DNA of 64,000 nucleotides. Source: an uncultured bacterium (lineage in GTDB: Bacteria; Hydrogenedentota; Hydrogenedentia; Hydrogenedentales; Hydrogenedentaceae). The notes under the pieces are model-generated. The model made no database searches and was not told the origin of the DNA. It was given only the letters and a program-made list of their open reading frames with translations. Position numbers and translations under genes: made by a program. Below, piece by piece: positions 44,376 to 54,415 of the stretch. Every line of letters begins with the position of its first letter. The stretch's first letter is position 1. The stretch lies in contig CALLRP010000002.1 of NCBI GenBank assembly GCA_938014335.1, forward strand, positions 17,910 to 81,909, in the 5' to 3' direction.

Positions 44376-45278
44376 TTAAAGGGGTTTAATAGCATTGGGG
44401 AAAGCACATTGGAGTAATATTCGATTTAAACGTACCTGTTCTTCGGGTGTTAAATTTCCTTTTTTCAAAAGTTCGCTCGCTGTTTCGGGTAAAGTTATTT
44501 TTGACCATGCTTCTTTATTATAAAAATCAGATTTTCGCAGGAGACGATTTATTTGCTTTACTAAATCCTGCTTTCGTTTGAGGATGAGGTCGTTCGGAGC
44601 AGATAAAAACTGATTTCGCGCATCCCCATCAAATTTGTTCAATAAGTGTTTTCCAGGGGTCATTGTATCTGTCTGTCCTTGTTTCTTTAATTCTACGATG
44701 AAACCATTCCAATCAAGAACATCGCTTTCTGTTAACAAAGGTAAGCCTGTTTCTACTCCTCCTGCAGAACCTTCGACTTGAAGAGGTATCATATCTGCCT
44801 GTAAATTTTCAATATCAATGGTATTATTTTTAAAATCCATAACGATTTTAGACCCTTTTAATCCCTGGGCTTTGGGGCTATCTAATGTGGGATTGCCTGT
44901 AAATTCTACAATTTCTTTTTTAAAATCCCAGACTGCTTTCTCTGCTGTCAGTTTTCCCTCAGGATGTTCCAAGTATACTTTCCCTTCCATGCGTATACGC
45001 GTGGGTGAGTTTCTCCCTTCTTCCCATTCAAAGGTCATTGTATCTGCTTTGATGGGCATATTTGGGGTGTTGGGTTCCTGGGATAGTAAAACGATACTGA
45101 CGCCTCCACTCATTTCGCGGATACTCATCCCTTGATTAAGTGTTCCTTTCAATTTTCCGACCTTTTCAATTTTCATGGAGGAGTATTTCCCTAAACTCAT
45201 GTTTTCCTGTGCGTTCGTGGTGCTATTGATAAGAATAGCCAATGAGAGGATTAATAATGAAACTATTATTTTTTTCAT
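44376..45278 (-). CDS. lptA: LptA-like periplasmic LPS-transport protein (OstA domain)
   Basis: 300 residues with a signal peptide (about 1-23). The OstA/LptA-type beta-jellyroll lies at about residues 65-180: [64 protein letters not shown] helical C-terminal extension of about 110 residues is unusual for LptA (normally near 185 residues) and has no recognised function. LptA bridges the periplasm from LptC to the outer-membrane LptD. The start overlaps the lptC stop by four bases. Confidence 0.82.
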   Translation of the reverse strand: MKKIIVSLLILSLAILINSTTNAQENMSLGKYSSMKIEKVGKLKGTLNQGMSIREMSGGVSIVLLSQEPNTPNMPIKADTMTFEWEEGRNSPTRIRMEGKVYLEHPEGKLTAEKAVWDFKKEIVEFTGNPTLDSPKAQGLKGSKIVMDFKNNTIDIENLQADMIPLQVEGSAGGVETGLPLLTESDVLDWNGFIVELKKQGQTDTMTPGKHLLNKFDGDARNQFLSAPNDLILKRKQDLVKQINRLLRKSDFYNKEAWSKITLPETASELLKKGNLTPEEQVRLNRILLQCAFPNAIKPL

Positions 45279-45856
45279 GATGTATTCCTTAAACTCAACG
45301 GAACCTGGCCGGATACTTCTTCCAGTTCAAAAACTTTTGTTTCTGGATTTATAAATAGAGACCCTGCATCAAGATTTAAGTCTGTCCCCTGCACTGCAAT
45401 TTTTCCATGGGTCCAGATGCGAGCGGGTTCGGTTTCGGTGCGATTACTCCACTCAATGCCATCGGTTTTGAATAATATATCTTTCATCTGTGCTTGTACA
45501 TTCCCTGTGAGAGATGCTTTACTCATTTTTTCAAAGACGCCTTCTTTGGCTGAAATCGTAATGCTCTCTGTTCCGGATTGAACATCATAAATCACGGCGC
45601 GAACATCTTCCACTTTCCAGGTGTTCTCATCAATAACCGCAAACTTTTCTGCATGTAACCATAAAGTAGGTTTTCGTGCTTCGCCGATAGTGGGTCGTGG
45701 GTCATGGTGATATAAATCTACCGAAGAAACATTCATATTGTCTATGGGTGATTTTTTTATTTCGTTTTTTTCGGTAGGAGCAGAAGGGGTAGAAGTTTTT
45801 TTGCCACAGGAAAGTAAAAGGGCAAAACAAACTATAATGAGGGCGAGCCATTTCAT
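45275..45856 (-). CDS. lptC: LptC-like LPS-transport lipoprotein
   Basis: 193 residues. The N-terminus is a lipoprotein signal (LIIVCFALLLSCGKK). The mature part has the LptC/YrbK beta-jellyroll pattern: LWLHAEKFAVIDENTWKVED, TISAKEGVFEK, LTGNVQAQMKDI, TDGIEW and LDAGSLFINPETKVFELEEV. It passes LPS from LptBFG to LptA. E. coli LptC has a membrane helix; lipoprotein forms occur in other phyla. The gene starts on the last base of the coaX stop codon (TAATG), so translation is coupled. Confidence 0.82.
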   Translation of the reverse strand: MKWLALIIVCFALLLSCGKKTSTPSAPTEKNEIKKSPIDNMNVSSVDLYHHDPRPTIGEARKPTLWLHAEKFAVIDENTWKVEDVRAVIYDVQSGTESITISAKEGVFEKMSKASLTGNVQAQMKDILFKTDGIEWSNRTETEPARIWTHGKIAVQGTDLNLDAGSLFINPETKVFELEEVSGQVPLSLRNTS

Positions 45857-46632
45857 TATGCAGAGCCTCGGGTATTCTTTTCAAATATTATTTTCAATCC
45901 TTTTAATGTTAATAAAGGGTCCACCCTATCAATATTTTTTGCCAGTTGTGCTATAGTCTCAGCGAGTCCTCCAGTTGCAATAGCACGAGCGTGAGTTCCC
46001 ATCTCCGTTCGGATACGATTTATCAATCCATTTACTAAATCTGCGTAACCATAAGTAAGCCCCGAGCGGATATTGGTTACAGTGTCACGACCAATCACAG
46101 AAGGGGGAATATTAATCTCGATGCGAGGTAGTTTGGCACAGTGTTCAAATAAAGCATCTGCAGATAACTGAATGCCGGGGACAATAACTCCTCCTAACCA
46201 TTCTGCTTTGGCTGTTATAACATCGAAGGTGGTAGCAGTCCCGAAGTCAACAATGATTAAGGGTCCTCCATATTCTTCAATTCCTGCCACAGCATTTACG
46301 ATACGGTCTGCCCCAACTTCTTTCGGATTATCACATTGGAGGACGATTCCTGTACGTATGCCGGGTTCTACCATAACAGGTTCAAAACCGAAAGCTCGTT
46401 CGCATAATTGATGTAATGCCGGGTTAATATCCGGGACTACGCTGGAAATACAACATCCACGAATTTGAGATGGCTTAATATTGGAGGCATAAAACAACAT
46501 TGTGATAAGCAAGTGGAACTCATCCCCCGTTCGATAATTTGATGTTACTACCCTCCAATGATTTATTAACTTGTCCTTATGATAGATACCTAATACGATA
46601 TTTGAATTTCCAACATCAATAACCAGCAACAT
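45856..46632 (-). CDS. coaX: Type III pantothenate kinase
   Basis: 258 residues, standard size for CoaX, which makes 4'-phosphopantothenate in the first step of coenzyme A synthesis. The ASKHA-fold motifs are IDVGNSNIVLGIY (phosphate 1, D6), TGDEFH, PKEVGADRIVNAVA, IVDFGTATTFDVI and GIQLSADALFEHCAKLP. It sits between nadC and lptC, so cofactor and envelope genes share one transcript. Confidence 0.95.
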   Translation of the reverse strand: MLLVIDVGNSNIVLGIYHKDKLINHWRVVTSNYRTGDEFHLLITMLFYASNIKPSQIRGCCISSVVPDINPALHQLCERAFGFEPVMVEPGIRTGIVLQCDNPKEVGADRIVNAVAGIEEYGGPLIIVDFGTATTFDVITAKAEWLGGVIVPGIQLSADALFEHCAKLPRIEINIPPSVIGRDTVTNIRSGLTYGYADLVNGLINRIRTEMGTHARAIATGGLAETIAQLAKNIDRVDPLLTLKGLKIIFEKNTRGSA

Positions 46633-46694
46633 ATTTTTTTCCCTATTCTTATGGCAGTAATAATAAAAAGGCTCTATCTTACTATCTCTTTAAG

Positions 46695-47537
46695 TTATAT
46701 CCTTTCTATTAATAACGAAATATCTAACGCAGACACGGAATGGGTTATTGCTCCTACGGAGATAATATGCACTCCTGTTTCTGCGACGGGGCGGACACGT
46801 TCTAAATTGATATTTCCACTGGCTTCCAGCAATACGGGATAGCCTTTAGCTAACTTTACTGCCTTTTTTATATCCTTGATTTCCATATTGTCCAATAAGA
46901 TAGCATCTGCGCCTGCTTTCAAAGACTCTTTGACCTGTTCCAGAGTTATCACTTCCACTTCTATCCGTTCTAAATGGGATATTCGCTCACGAATCACACG
47001 GATTGCAGTTGCTATGTCTCCTGCTACTTCTAAGTGATTTTCTTTGATTAATACACCGTCCGACAGATTGAACCGATGTCTATGTCCTCCACCATGAACT
47101 ACTGCATCAATCTCCATAGCACGGAGTAAAGGCATCGTTTTGCGGGTGTGACAAATCCGAACGGGTAAATCCTTAACACGGGATACAAATTTATGGGTAA
47201 GTGTTGCTACGCCAGAAAGATGCTTCAGAAAGTTCAGCGAAACACGCTCTGTAGTCAAGATAGCTCTCGCATTCCCCTCAAAAGTAGCGATGATTTGTCC
47301 TTTATGAATATGAGTCCCATCGGTAACGGATTCCCAGTTTTCGATCTCTGCTTCACTAATTTCATATAATCGTCGAAATACTTCAATACCACTTATAACG
47401 CCTTCTGCTTTGGCAATCAATTTCACTTTACACCTTGCAGTGGGGGGAACAATGGCATTTGTTGTTTTATCTCCCAGCCCTATATCTTCTTGCAAGCTGA
47501 GGTATAATAGTTCGTCTCTATCAATTGGACAGAACAT
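46695..47537 (-). CDS. nadC: Nicotinate-nucleotide pyrophosphorylase (carboxylating)
   Basis: 280 residues. NadC converts quinolinate and PRPP to nicotinate mononucleotide in de novo NAD synthesis. Motifs: EDIGLGDKTTNAIV, TERVSLNFLKHLSGVAT, HTRKTMPLLRAME (PRPP/quinolinate-binding arginine and lysine), HGGGHRHRFNLSDGVLIKENHL, ILLDNM and LLEASGNI. Here TMPLLR replaces the more usual TTPGLR, a mild variation. It is the first gene of the five-gene unit, 62 bp before coaX. The 184-bp region 47538-47721 should carry its promoter. Confidence 0.95.
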   Translation of the reverse strand: MFCPIDRDELLYLSLQEDIGLGDKTTNAIVPPTARCKVKLIAKAEGVISGIEVFRRLYEISEAEIENWESVTDGTHIHKGQIIATFEGNARAILTTERVSLNFLKHLSGVATLTHKFVSRVKDLPVRICHTRKTMPLLRAMEIDAVVHGGGHRHRFNLSDGVLIKENHLEVAGDIATAIRVIRERISHLERIEVEVITLEQVKESLKAGADAILLDNMEIKDIKKAVKLAKGYPVLLEASGNINLERVRPVAETGVHIISVGAITHSVSALDISLLIERI

Positions 47538-47721
47538 GAATTTTATCCTATTATTCTATAGATTATTATTGGAATTTATTTCACTTAAATGTTCAATCAT
47601 ATCACAAAAATAAGGATATAATCGAATTTACAATAGTTGGGTATTCATCCATTGGGATTAATCCCTCTTTACATGTATCAAGGAATTTCTTTGTTATGTA
47701 TGTTGGATAAAAATATCATCC

Positions 47722-49134
47722 CTACTCGGGAATTTCCATCTGTGGGACAATTTCTATGCTCGTTTTTGTCCAGCCGTCTGTCCGAAAAATGGATAATGTT
47801 AATATATATCGCACGGAATGAGCTAATAAAATTACATACCAAATACGGTATATCGTCAGTATATTGAATAGATAAAGTATTTCACATACTCCTAATAAAA
47901 CGCCGAATTGAGATATCATGGCTATTATCATGGGTAATCGAGTGGCTCCGGAGCCTTGGATTCCTCCTGTCATTGCTAATGTAGCGGAAAGTAAAATTCC
48001 GGAAAAAGCCAGGCATTGTAATAAAGCCTTCCCATAATCTAAAACCAACTCGGATTGGACATTAAACAAAGATAGTAATGAAGTAGGAAATAAAATGAAA
48101 ATAATCCCAATGGTAGCCCCCCATAAGGCACCTAAATAAGTCCCTGCCTGAACGGCTTTTTTACCTCGTTTCGGATTCCCTGCGCCTATGTTTTGTCCCA
48201 TAACAGTTGAACAGGCAGAACGAAGTCCAAAAGAGGTCCATGTGACGATGGAAAAAAGTTGCGTATAGCAGATGGTATAAGCAGACTGTCCTGCGGTGTT
48301 ATTCGGCATGCTCCCGATATATTTAATCAAGAGGACACCGGCTATATTTAACACGACACCTTGTATTCCTGTGGGTAATCCGACACGAACGATTGTTTTT
48401 AAAACTTGAACATTAGGGAACCACCGCCATTGGGAGGGTAATTGAATTAAAGTTTTCCCACGTATCATTAAATAAAAGGCTACCAACAAAGCAATTCCGG
48501 GAGCCAGAACAGTTCCTATTCCTGCCCCTAATACTCCTAATGATGGAAATATTCCTAAGCCTGTGATAAGTACAAAACTGATGAGAACATTGAGTGATGC
48601 ATTTAATATGTTTAGCTTTAATGCCAGTTTCGGCTCGCCGGAGGCTTGAAAGGCACCTGTAACCAAAATCATAAGGAATAATGTCCAGTTAAATACAAAC
48701 AGGAGTCGTAGGTAAGGTAAGGATTGTTTGTAAACCATTTCTTCAACCCCAATAAATCGTAGTAAAAAAGGGGAGAAGATGTATCCCAGTGGTGCCACAA
48801 TCCCCGCCAGAAAAAAAGCTCCTGTTAAGAAAGCCTCAAAAAAAATGGTGCTTACCATTTTGCGGTCTTGTCGTCCCGCATATCTCGCGATGAGCACATT
48901 CATCCCGTGAGACACAGAAGCAATTAACACAACCATCACAATGAATAATTGCCACGCAACACCTATCGCTGCATTTCCCTCGTTATGTTCCCCCGGGACA
49001 AAATGACCAATTAATATTTGGTCAATAAAGCCATGCATCCCATTGATTAAATTCAGCAGTACCAGAGGCCAGGTTAATTTCCATAGGGAATTTAATACAT
49101 TACCCGAAATAATTTCGTTGTCAAAATGTTTCAT
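47722..49134 (-). CDS. MATE-family multidrug/Na+ efflux transporter
   Basis: 470 residues with twelve predicted helices in two MatE repeats: the first starts at NSLWKLTWPLVLLNLINGMHG, the second at VLKTIVRVGLPTGIQGVVLN. NorM/DinF-type features include ALKLNILNASLNVLISFVLI and GAGIGTVLAPGIAL. It exports cationic drugs, lipid precursors or metabolites in exchange for Na+ or H+. The gene is single and divergent from the GH106-like gene, with a repeat copy in the 431-bp gap between them. Confidence 0.92.
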   Translation of the reverse strand: MKHFDNEIISGNVLNSLWKLTWPLVLLNLINGMHGFIDQILIGHFVPGEHNEGNAAIGVAWQLFIVMVVLIASVSHGMNVLIARYAGRQDRKMVSTIFFEAFLTGAFFLAGIVAPLGYIFSPFLLRFIGVEEMVYKQSLPYLRLLFVFNWTLFLMILVTGAFQASGEPKLALKLNILNASLNVLISFVLITGLGIFPSLGVLGAGIGTVLAPGIALLVAFYLMIRGKTLIQLPSQWRWFPNVQVLKTIVRVGLPTGIQGVVLNIAGVLLIKYIGSMPNNTAGQSAYTICYTQLFSIVTWTSFGLRSACSTVMGQNIGAGNPKRGKKAVQAGTYLGALWGATIGIIFILFPTSLLSLFNVQSELVLDYGKALLQCLAFSGILLSATLAMTGGIQGSGATRLPMIIAMISQFGVLLGVCEILYLFNILTIYRIWYVILLAHSVRYILTLSIFRTDGWTKTSIEIVPQMEIPE

Positions 49135-49289
49135 ATGATTAAGGATATTTCAGAGGGAAATTCATTCTCGGTTTATTTTCCTAATATTTTAACTTAAATA
49201 AATAGGACAATGTCCCTTTAGTTTCATAATATCGTTTTATGAAGTAGTGATAATATATTAGACATCGGAATAAATCCTTTTTGGTTTAA

Positions 49290-49473
49290 CATTTCAATGT
49301 TTTATAAAACCATTTCATTCCTTCGTAGTTGATTTTCGTTTTTTCAATCATACCCCCCCTATTTTACACTGGAGGATATGATGTTAGACCCCTTCCGAAT
49401 CTTCTTTATAGATACTAATCCAGGATTGGCTTAACCGATAACCCAATATCAAATATATTTTTATTCAGGGATT
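49290..49473 (+). repeat. Structured intergenic repeat, copy D (element-forward on plus strand)
   Basis: Fills the middle of the 431-bp gap 49135-49565 between divergent genes. It contains ATTTCAATGTTTTATAAAAC, CCTTCGTAGTTGATTTT, a C-run then TTTTACACTGGAGG, ATGATGTTAGACCCC, and a tail TAGATACTAATCC...CCGATAACCCAATATCAAAT...TTTTTATTCAGGGATTT that aligns with the minus strand of copies A and B. The second hairpin is degraded in this copy. Confidence 0.75.
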
Positions 49474-49484
49474 TTGGCTTTTTC

Positions 49485-49513
49485 TTGATAAGAATAATAG
49501 ACTTTGTTATTAT
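49485..49513 (+). promoter_or_regulatory. Sigma-70-type promoter for the GH106-like gene
   Basis: TTGATA (49485-49490), a 17-bp spacer and TATTAT (49508-49513), each five of six to consensus, 52 bp before the start codon and 12 bp after the end of repeat copy D. Confidence 0.5.
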
Positions 49514-49565
49514 AGGAACATTCATAATAAATTAAAACATTCAATATAATATGAGGACATAAATT

Positions 49566-52500
49566 ATGAAGAAAATTTTATTTACAGTCTTTGTTATTAT
49601 CATTTATTTTACCATTTTGCTACATGGGACTACTTTCTCAGATGGGCAGGAATGGATATATCAAAACTTTGCAGAAGCCCAGCCCGAATTCTCACCGGTT
49701 CCTATCTGGTGGTGGAGTGGCGGAAAAGTAACGAAAGAAGGGATTACATGGCAATTGCAGGAACTGGTAAAAGGGGGTATTCACAATGCCATTATCTTAA
49801 ATTTAGCTCCCTCCGGTCCGCTATATGGGAGTGCTCCGGATGACCCACTCTTCTTGACGGAGGAGTGGTGGGATTTGTTTGCGCACACGCTACAAGTAGC
49901 GAAACAAGTGGGCGTGCATATCTGGTTCTATGACCAGTTAGGTTTTTCGGGGGCCGGTTTACAGGCACGGGTGGTTCGTGACCATCCGGAGTATCGAGGT
50001 ATTGCCCTCAAACGGCTTGTGAAGGAAATAGCAGGACCCGGGACAGTAACCATCGAAACACCCGCAGAAGGAACGCCACTTGCGCTATTTCGTTCCGAAA
50101 AGTATATTACAGAAACCACCTCTTCGGACATGGTCCCTAATTGGATTTGGGGAAGTAAAGATACAGAAACCACACCTCATGTGTATTTCCGTCGAACCTT
50201 TGAACTAACAGAACTTCCTTCCAAAGCAGTGGTCGCCATTTCGTGTGATAACGGATATGAACTTTATATTAACGGCAAACGGCTGGGCAATGAGTTAGTT
50301 TACGACACCGATGGCTGGGAATCCGCTGAAGTGTTTGATGTGCTTCCCTATTTGAAGATAGGGAACAATGTAATTGCTGTTCATGGCACGAACCTGGGCG
50401 GTCCTGCGGGTCTGCTGTTCTCTCTGCGGTTGGGGAATAAATCTATTGTAAGCAATAATCAATTTCGTGTGGCTTTAGAAGAGGCAGAGAACTGGCAGAG
50501 TGAAGATTTCAAAGATAGGGACTGGAAACCCGCTCATGTTATAGGTCCTATAGGCAGTTCACCATGGGGTCCTGTGAAAAACATTGATGGAGGCAAATCA
50601 GAGGATGCCCTCGGAACACCTGTTATCGGTGTGGTTCGAATCCCTATCAACACTTCGGAACGAAACTTTACGGTGGATGTGCCGGGCGGAAATTATCAAG
50701 TAGAATTATATTATACCGTTCCGGGTGGATTTGATTACCATAATCCGTCCGCATGTCAAGCCTTGCTCAATATAGTCCATGGTGAAATCGAGCGTCGTTT
50801 TCCGGACGAACTGGGTAAAACAATTGCTGGGTCTTTTCAGGATGAATTCCCGCCTACTCCGCGTTTTTCATATTTTTTCATAGAAGAATTCAAAAAACGG
50901 AAAGGATATGACATACTGGATTATCTGCCGGCATTGTTTGAGGATGTGATTGACCGTTTCGGAAGCGAAACCGCCCCGAGCACAGTAAAAGTTCGATGTG
51001 ATTCCGCAGATATATCTGCCACTCTTGCGGAGGAAGCTTTTTTTATTCCGTTATATCAATGGCATGAGAAATACGGTATGCTCTGCGGATATGACCAGAC
51101 CGTTCGAAATGCAGACCCATTCCACGGGGAATCGTATTATGTGGATTACTTCAAAACCATGAGGCATTTCTCTGTTCCCGGAAGTGATATGGATGGCGAT
51201 TCTAAACCACATCAATCTATGGCCGATTTATATAAAAGACCTCGTGTGTGGGCAGAGGTATTTCATTCCAGTGGTTGGGGGCAAACCTTAGAGGAAATTG
51301 CGGTGCTGTTTCACCCATGGGTTCTTAACGGTGCCACTTTATTTGACCCCCATGCTATCTACTACTCTATCCACGGCTCTTACTGGGAATGGGCTCCCCC
51401 CGACACCGGTTGGAGACAGCCGTATTTTGTTCACTACAAAGTATTAGCTGATTATAATGCCCGCCTTTGCTGGCTCTTATCGCGTGGAAATCACAAAGTA
51501 GAAGTGGCGGTTCTCCATCCTGCCACAACGACACATGCATACATCGGGCACCAAATTGATTTACCTACCGCAAAGCAGGTGGCAGACCATTACTGGCAGG
51601 TGCAAAATTTTCTGAGGAAACATCACATTGACTATATCATTATGGATGAGGACTCATTAGCCAAAACGGAGGTCACTTCTGAGGGTGTGAAAATCCACGA
51701 GCTTAATTTCAAAGTGTTTATCTTACCATCCTGCCAGTTCCTGCGTTCGTCATCCGTAGAAAAATTGTCCTTATATTCTAACTTTGGGGGCAAAGTGTAT
51801 ATTTACGGCTTACTACCAGAGCAAATCTCAGACTTGATACAAATGAGCGAAGAACAACGCAACGCTTTGTCAACTCTTCGTGAAAAAGGACATATCATTT
51901 CCGATTTAGAAAATTGGGCATCCCAATTACGTTCCATTGTATATACATCCACTGCGGAATCGGTTCCCGTACTGGAAAGAGATGTAGAGAATAAGCCGTT
52001 CTATTTTGTCATGTCGGACGAAGGGACACCGGCTACATCACGGGCACGCTTTGATATTAATAAACGGGCTCTGTATGAAACGCCATCCGCAAAATGTGAG
52101 GTGATGCAGTTGACCCTAAATCGGGAGGGAATACCGGAATTTTGGAACGCTATTACAGGGACTGTGGAAACGCTCTGGAACTATAGTATCGAGAATGGGA
52201 CGACCAAAGTTGCTGTGGATTTATCACAAACACCGGCACCTCTCATTAGTATCCGCAACAAATCAGAACAGGATATGGATGCAATCCAATCTGATATGAA
52301 AATACTTACCTGCAAAGAAGAGCAAGGACAAGTTCAAATCACTGCTATGCCGTTTTTTAATAAACTAAATGACCAGCCTGTCACTCAAACTATTCGTGTT
52401 CGTAAAGGGGGACAACAGCGTGAAACGACTGTTGAAGTTCCTCCAACTATCAACACCATCGTTGAAGGTCCTCTGGCATTCCAGCTCATTCCAACATGTG

Positions 52501-54326
52501 ACAATAGAGACGGAAGCTTTGCATACCCACCATCGGATGGACCTATTCCTGTAGAGACACGGGCATTCAAAGGGCAACAGGAAAAAGACAACAGCATCGA
52601 TTGGCTCAATCCGGATTATGATGATTCAAATTGGGAAATGATGTTGGCTTCGTTCGGTCCACGGGCACGATGGAAAGGACCTTTAAAACTCCCTGAAAAT
52701 GTTGCAATAGACCATCTCCAGCAAGTATTAGACATCGATGGAGAATGGAAAGATGCTGAATATTCACTAAAGTTGGGTATCAATGAGGACCCAGTATTCT
52801 CCAGTGCTTTAGGTGGAAAGGGACGAATCCCTGAAGAATTCATTGATTTAGGAAAAATGCCCAAAGGACGGATTTATCATGTTCAATGCTTCGTAGAGTT
52901 GCCTCCAGAAGGGGTTCCCGCTGAGCAGAGATTAAATGCCATCCTGCGTGTAGGCGGTATAGCCAAAAAGAAAGTGTTTCTTAATAAAATTCCAGTAGCA
53001 AGCGAAGGTAATGGGGATGAACGAGTATTCAAAGGGAAGGTGCAGTTATCGTACGGTGTCAATGTGGTGGATGTGTTTGTTGAAAGTATCGTGGATGGTC
53101 GTTTGAGACTGTATATTCACTTTATGCCGGAGAGCGAAGACATACCTACACCGGAATGGATATGGAGCCAGTCCCCAAGTCCAACGGGTAGAACCAAGTT
53201 TATACGGACTTTTGAGATTCCCGGAGAGGTCGTATCTGCAAAGATGGTGGTAGCCTTAGGCGATATACATCAAATCTACATAAATGGACAAAAAATCGCA
53301 GACCAGGGGAATTTCGACCCCTATTTTACCAGTCGTGCGGAACAATATGATATTAAACCCTATTTGAAAGTGGGGGAGAATAGCATCGAAATTATTGCAA
53401 GGGATGTAGATGAACAGACGGGACTTTTATTAGATTCGGACATCCAATTAGTCGATACCCGAGAAATTGTTGTTGTTTCAGATGCAAACTTCAAATGTAT
53501 CCCAGACCCGATATTAGACGGTCAGGCAGTCGCTGTGAAACTGCTTCCCCAACCTGCCCACGGATATATGGGCGACCCTGCGTTATTACTTATCAAACAA
53601 CGTCCCCATCCATTACCTCTGGCAGGCTGGTTACAGAACCAACCGGAACCTCCAGAACCGTTTAATAAGTTGGTATTCTTCCCCTCTACACAGATGCCGT
53701 CTCCACATCGTTTCCGTTTCTTACTTCCGCCGGGAGCGCGAACAATGACCTTGAAATGTGTCGGTAAACTTGAATGTTGGGTAAATGGAATTCCTGTTCC
53801 TGTGGAAGGAGCGGGACCCTTATATAAGATTACTCTGCCAGAACCAGAATCACCACGGAGAGTTGCCTGCCTGCGGATTGAGACGAAAAGAGGTTTTGAG
53901 AAAGGTTCGGCCATTCTGGAACCGATTACCTACGAGATGGGCGAAGGGAATATCCCCTTAGGCTCCTGGGATGAGGTAGGATTTTTACATTACTGTGGCG
54001 GTATAGAATATCGGTTAACAGTGGATGCTCCATCTGAACCTAATCGAAAAGTTTATATCCATTTAGGTCGTGTGCGTGGAACAGCCGAGGTATTTGTGAA
54101 CGGTATTTCCTGTGGAGTACGGGTCTGGCATCCCTATTTATTTGACCTTACCTCTACACTAACTCAACCGAGCAACGATGTGCGCATCCGTGTGTTTAAT
54201 ACACTCGGCCCACACTTTGCTGTTGCTCATCCTAGTTCCCATGTATTTGAAGGGCATACTAAATCGGGTATCTTCGGTCCTATCCAGGTGCTCCAATTGC
54301 CAGTCGTAAATGTAGCATTGCAGTAA
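49566..54326 (+). CDS. Giant exported glycosyl hydrolase, GH106 (alpha-L-rhamnosidase)-like
   Basis: 1586 residues with a signal peptide (about 1-22). The catalytic TIM-barrel start matches GH106-like proteins: PVPIWWWSGGKVTKEGITWQ, then GGIHNAIILN and HIWFYDQLGFSGAG. It is interrupted by a lectin-like jelly-roll (about residues 205-310: WIWGSKDTE...ELYINGKRLG...LPYLKIGNNVIAVHG) before the barrel resumes (SFQDEFPPTPRFS, GMLCGYDQTVRNADPFHGES, GSDMDGDSKPHQS). A Rossmann-like region (FKVFILPSCQFL...) and beta-sandwiches follow, including a second, similar jelly-roll (about 1195-1300: WIWSQSP...IYINGQKIA...IKPYLKVGENSIEI) and a C-terminal galactose-binding-like domain. Likely removes rhamnose or a related sugar from complex glycans such as pectin side chains. 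Single gene. Confidence 0.75.
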   Translation: MKKILFTVFVIIIYFTILLHGTTFSDGQEWIYQNFAEAQPEFSPVPIWWWSGGKVTKEGITWQLQELVKGGIHNAIILNLAPSGPLYGSAPDDPLFLTEEWWDLFAHTLQVAKQVGVHIWFYDQLGFSGAGLQARVVRDHPEYRGIALKRLVKEIAGPGTVTIETPAEGTPLALFRSEKYITETTSSDMVPNWIWGSKDTETTPHVYFRRTFELTELPSKAVVAISCDNGYELYINGKRLGNELVYDTDGWESAEVFDVLPYLKIGNNVIAVHGTNLGGPAGLLFSLRLGNKSIVSNNQFRVALEEAENWQSEDFKDRDWKPAHVIGPIGSSPWGPVKNIDGGKSEDALGTPVIGVVRIPINTSERNFTVDVPGGNYQVELYYTVPGGFDYHNPSACQALLNIVHGEIERRFPDELGKTIAGSFQDEFPPTPRFSYFFIEEFKKRKGYDILDYLPALFEDVIDRFGSETAPSTVKVRCDSADISATLAEEAFFIPLYQWHEKYGMLCGYDQTVRNADPFHGESYYVDYFKTMRHFSVPGSDMDGDSKPHQSMADLYKRPRVWAEVFHSSGWGQTLEEIAVLFHPWVLNGATLFDPHAIYYSIHGSYWEWAPPDTGWRQPYFVHYKVLADYNARLCWLLSRGNHKVEVAVLHPATTTHAYIGHQIDLPTAKQVADHYWQVQNFLRKHHIDYIIMDEDSLAKTEVTSEGVKIHELNFKVFILPSCQFLRSSSVEKLSLYSNFGGKVYIYGLLPEQISDLIQMSEEQRNALSTLREKGHIISDLENWASQLRSIVYTSTAESVPVLERDVENKPFYFVMSDEGTPATSRARFDINKRALYETPSAKCEVMQLTLNREGIPEFWNAITGTVETLWNYSIENGTTKVAVDLSQTPAPLISIRNKSEQDMDAIQSDMKILTCKEEQGQVQITAMPFFNKLNDQPVTQTIRVRKGGQQRETTVEVPPTINTIVEGPLAFQLIPTCDNRDGSFAYPPSDGPIPVETRAFKGQQEKDNSIDWLNPDYDDSNWEMMLASFGPRARWKGPLKLPENVAIDHLQQVLDIDGEWKDAEYSLKLGINEDPVFSSALGGKGRIPEEFIDLGKMPKGRIYHVQCFVELPPEGVPAEQRLNAILRVGGIAKKKVFLNKIPVASEGNGDERVFKGKVQLSYGVNVVDVFVESIVDGRLRLYIHFMPESEDIPTPEWIWSQSPSPTGRTKFIRTFEIPGEVVSAKMVVALGDIHQIYINGQKIADQGNFDPYFTSRAEQYDIKPYLKVGENSIEIIARDVDEQTGLLLDSDIQLVDTREIVVVSDANFKCIPDPILDGQAVAVKLLPQPAHGYMGDPALLLIKQRPHPLPLAGWLQNQPEPPEPFNKLVFFPSTQMPSPHRFRFLLPPGARTMTLKCVGKLECWVNGIPVPVEGAGPLYKITLPEPESPRRVACLRIETKRGFEKGSAILEPITYEMGEGNIPLGSWDEVGFLHYCGGIEYRLTVDAPSEPNRKVYIHLGRVRGTAEVFVNGISCGVRVWHPYLFDLTSTLTQPSNDVRIRVFNTLGPHFAVAHPSSHVFEGHTKSGIFGPIQVLQLPVVNVALQ

Positions 54327-54415
54327 AGACGATTTATCACAATAGTTTTTTAAGTTATTATGGAAATAAATTATAATGTTTATTAGATTTATACACTTGG
54401 TAAGAAAAGGTAGTT

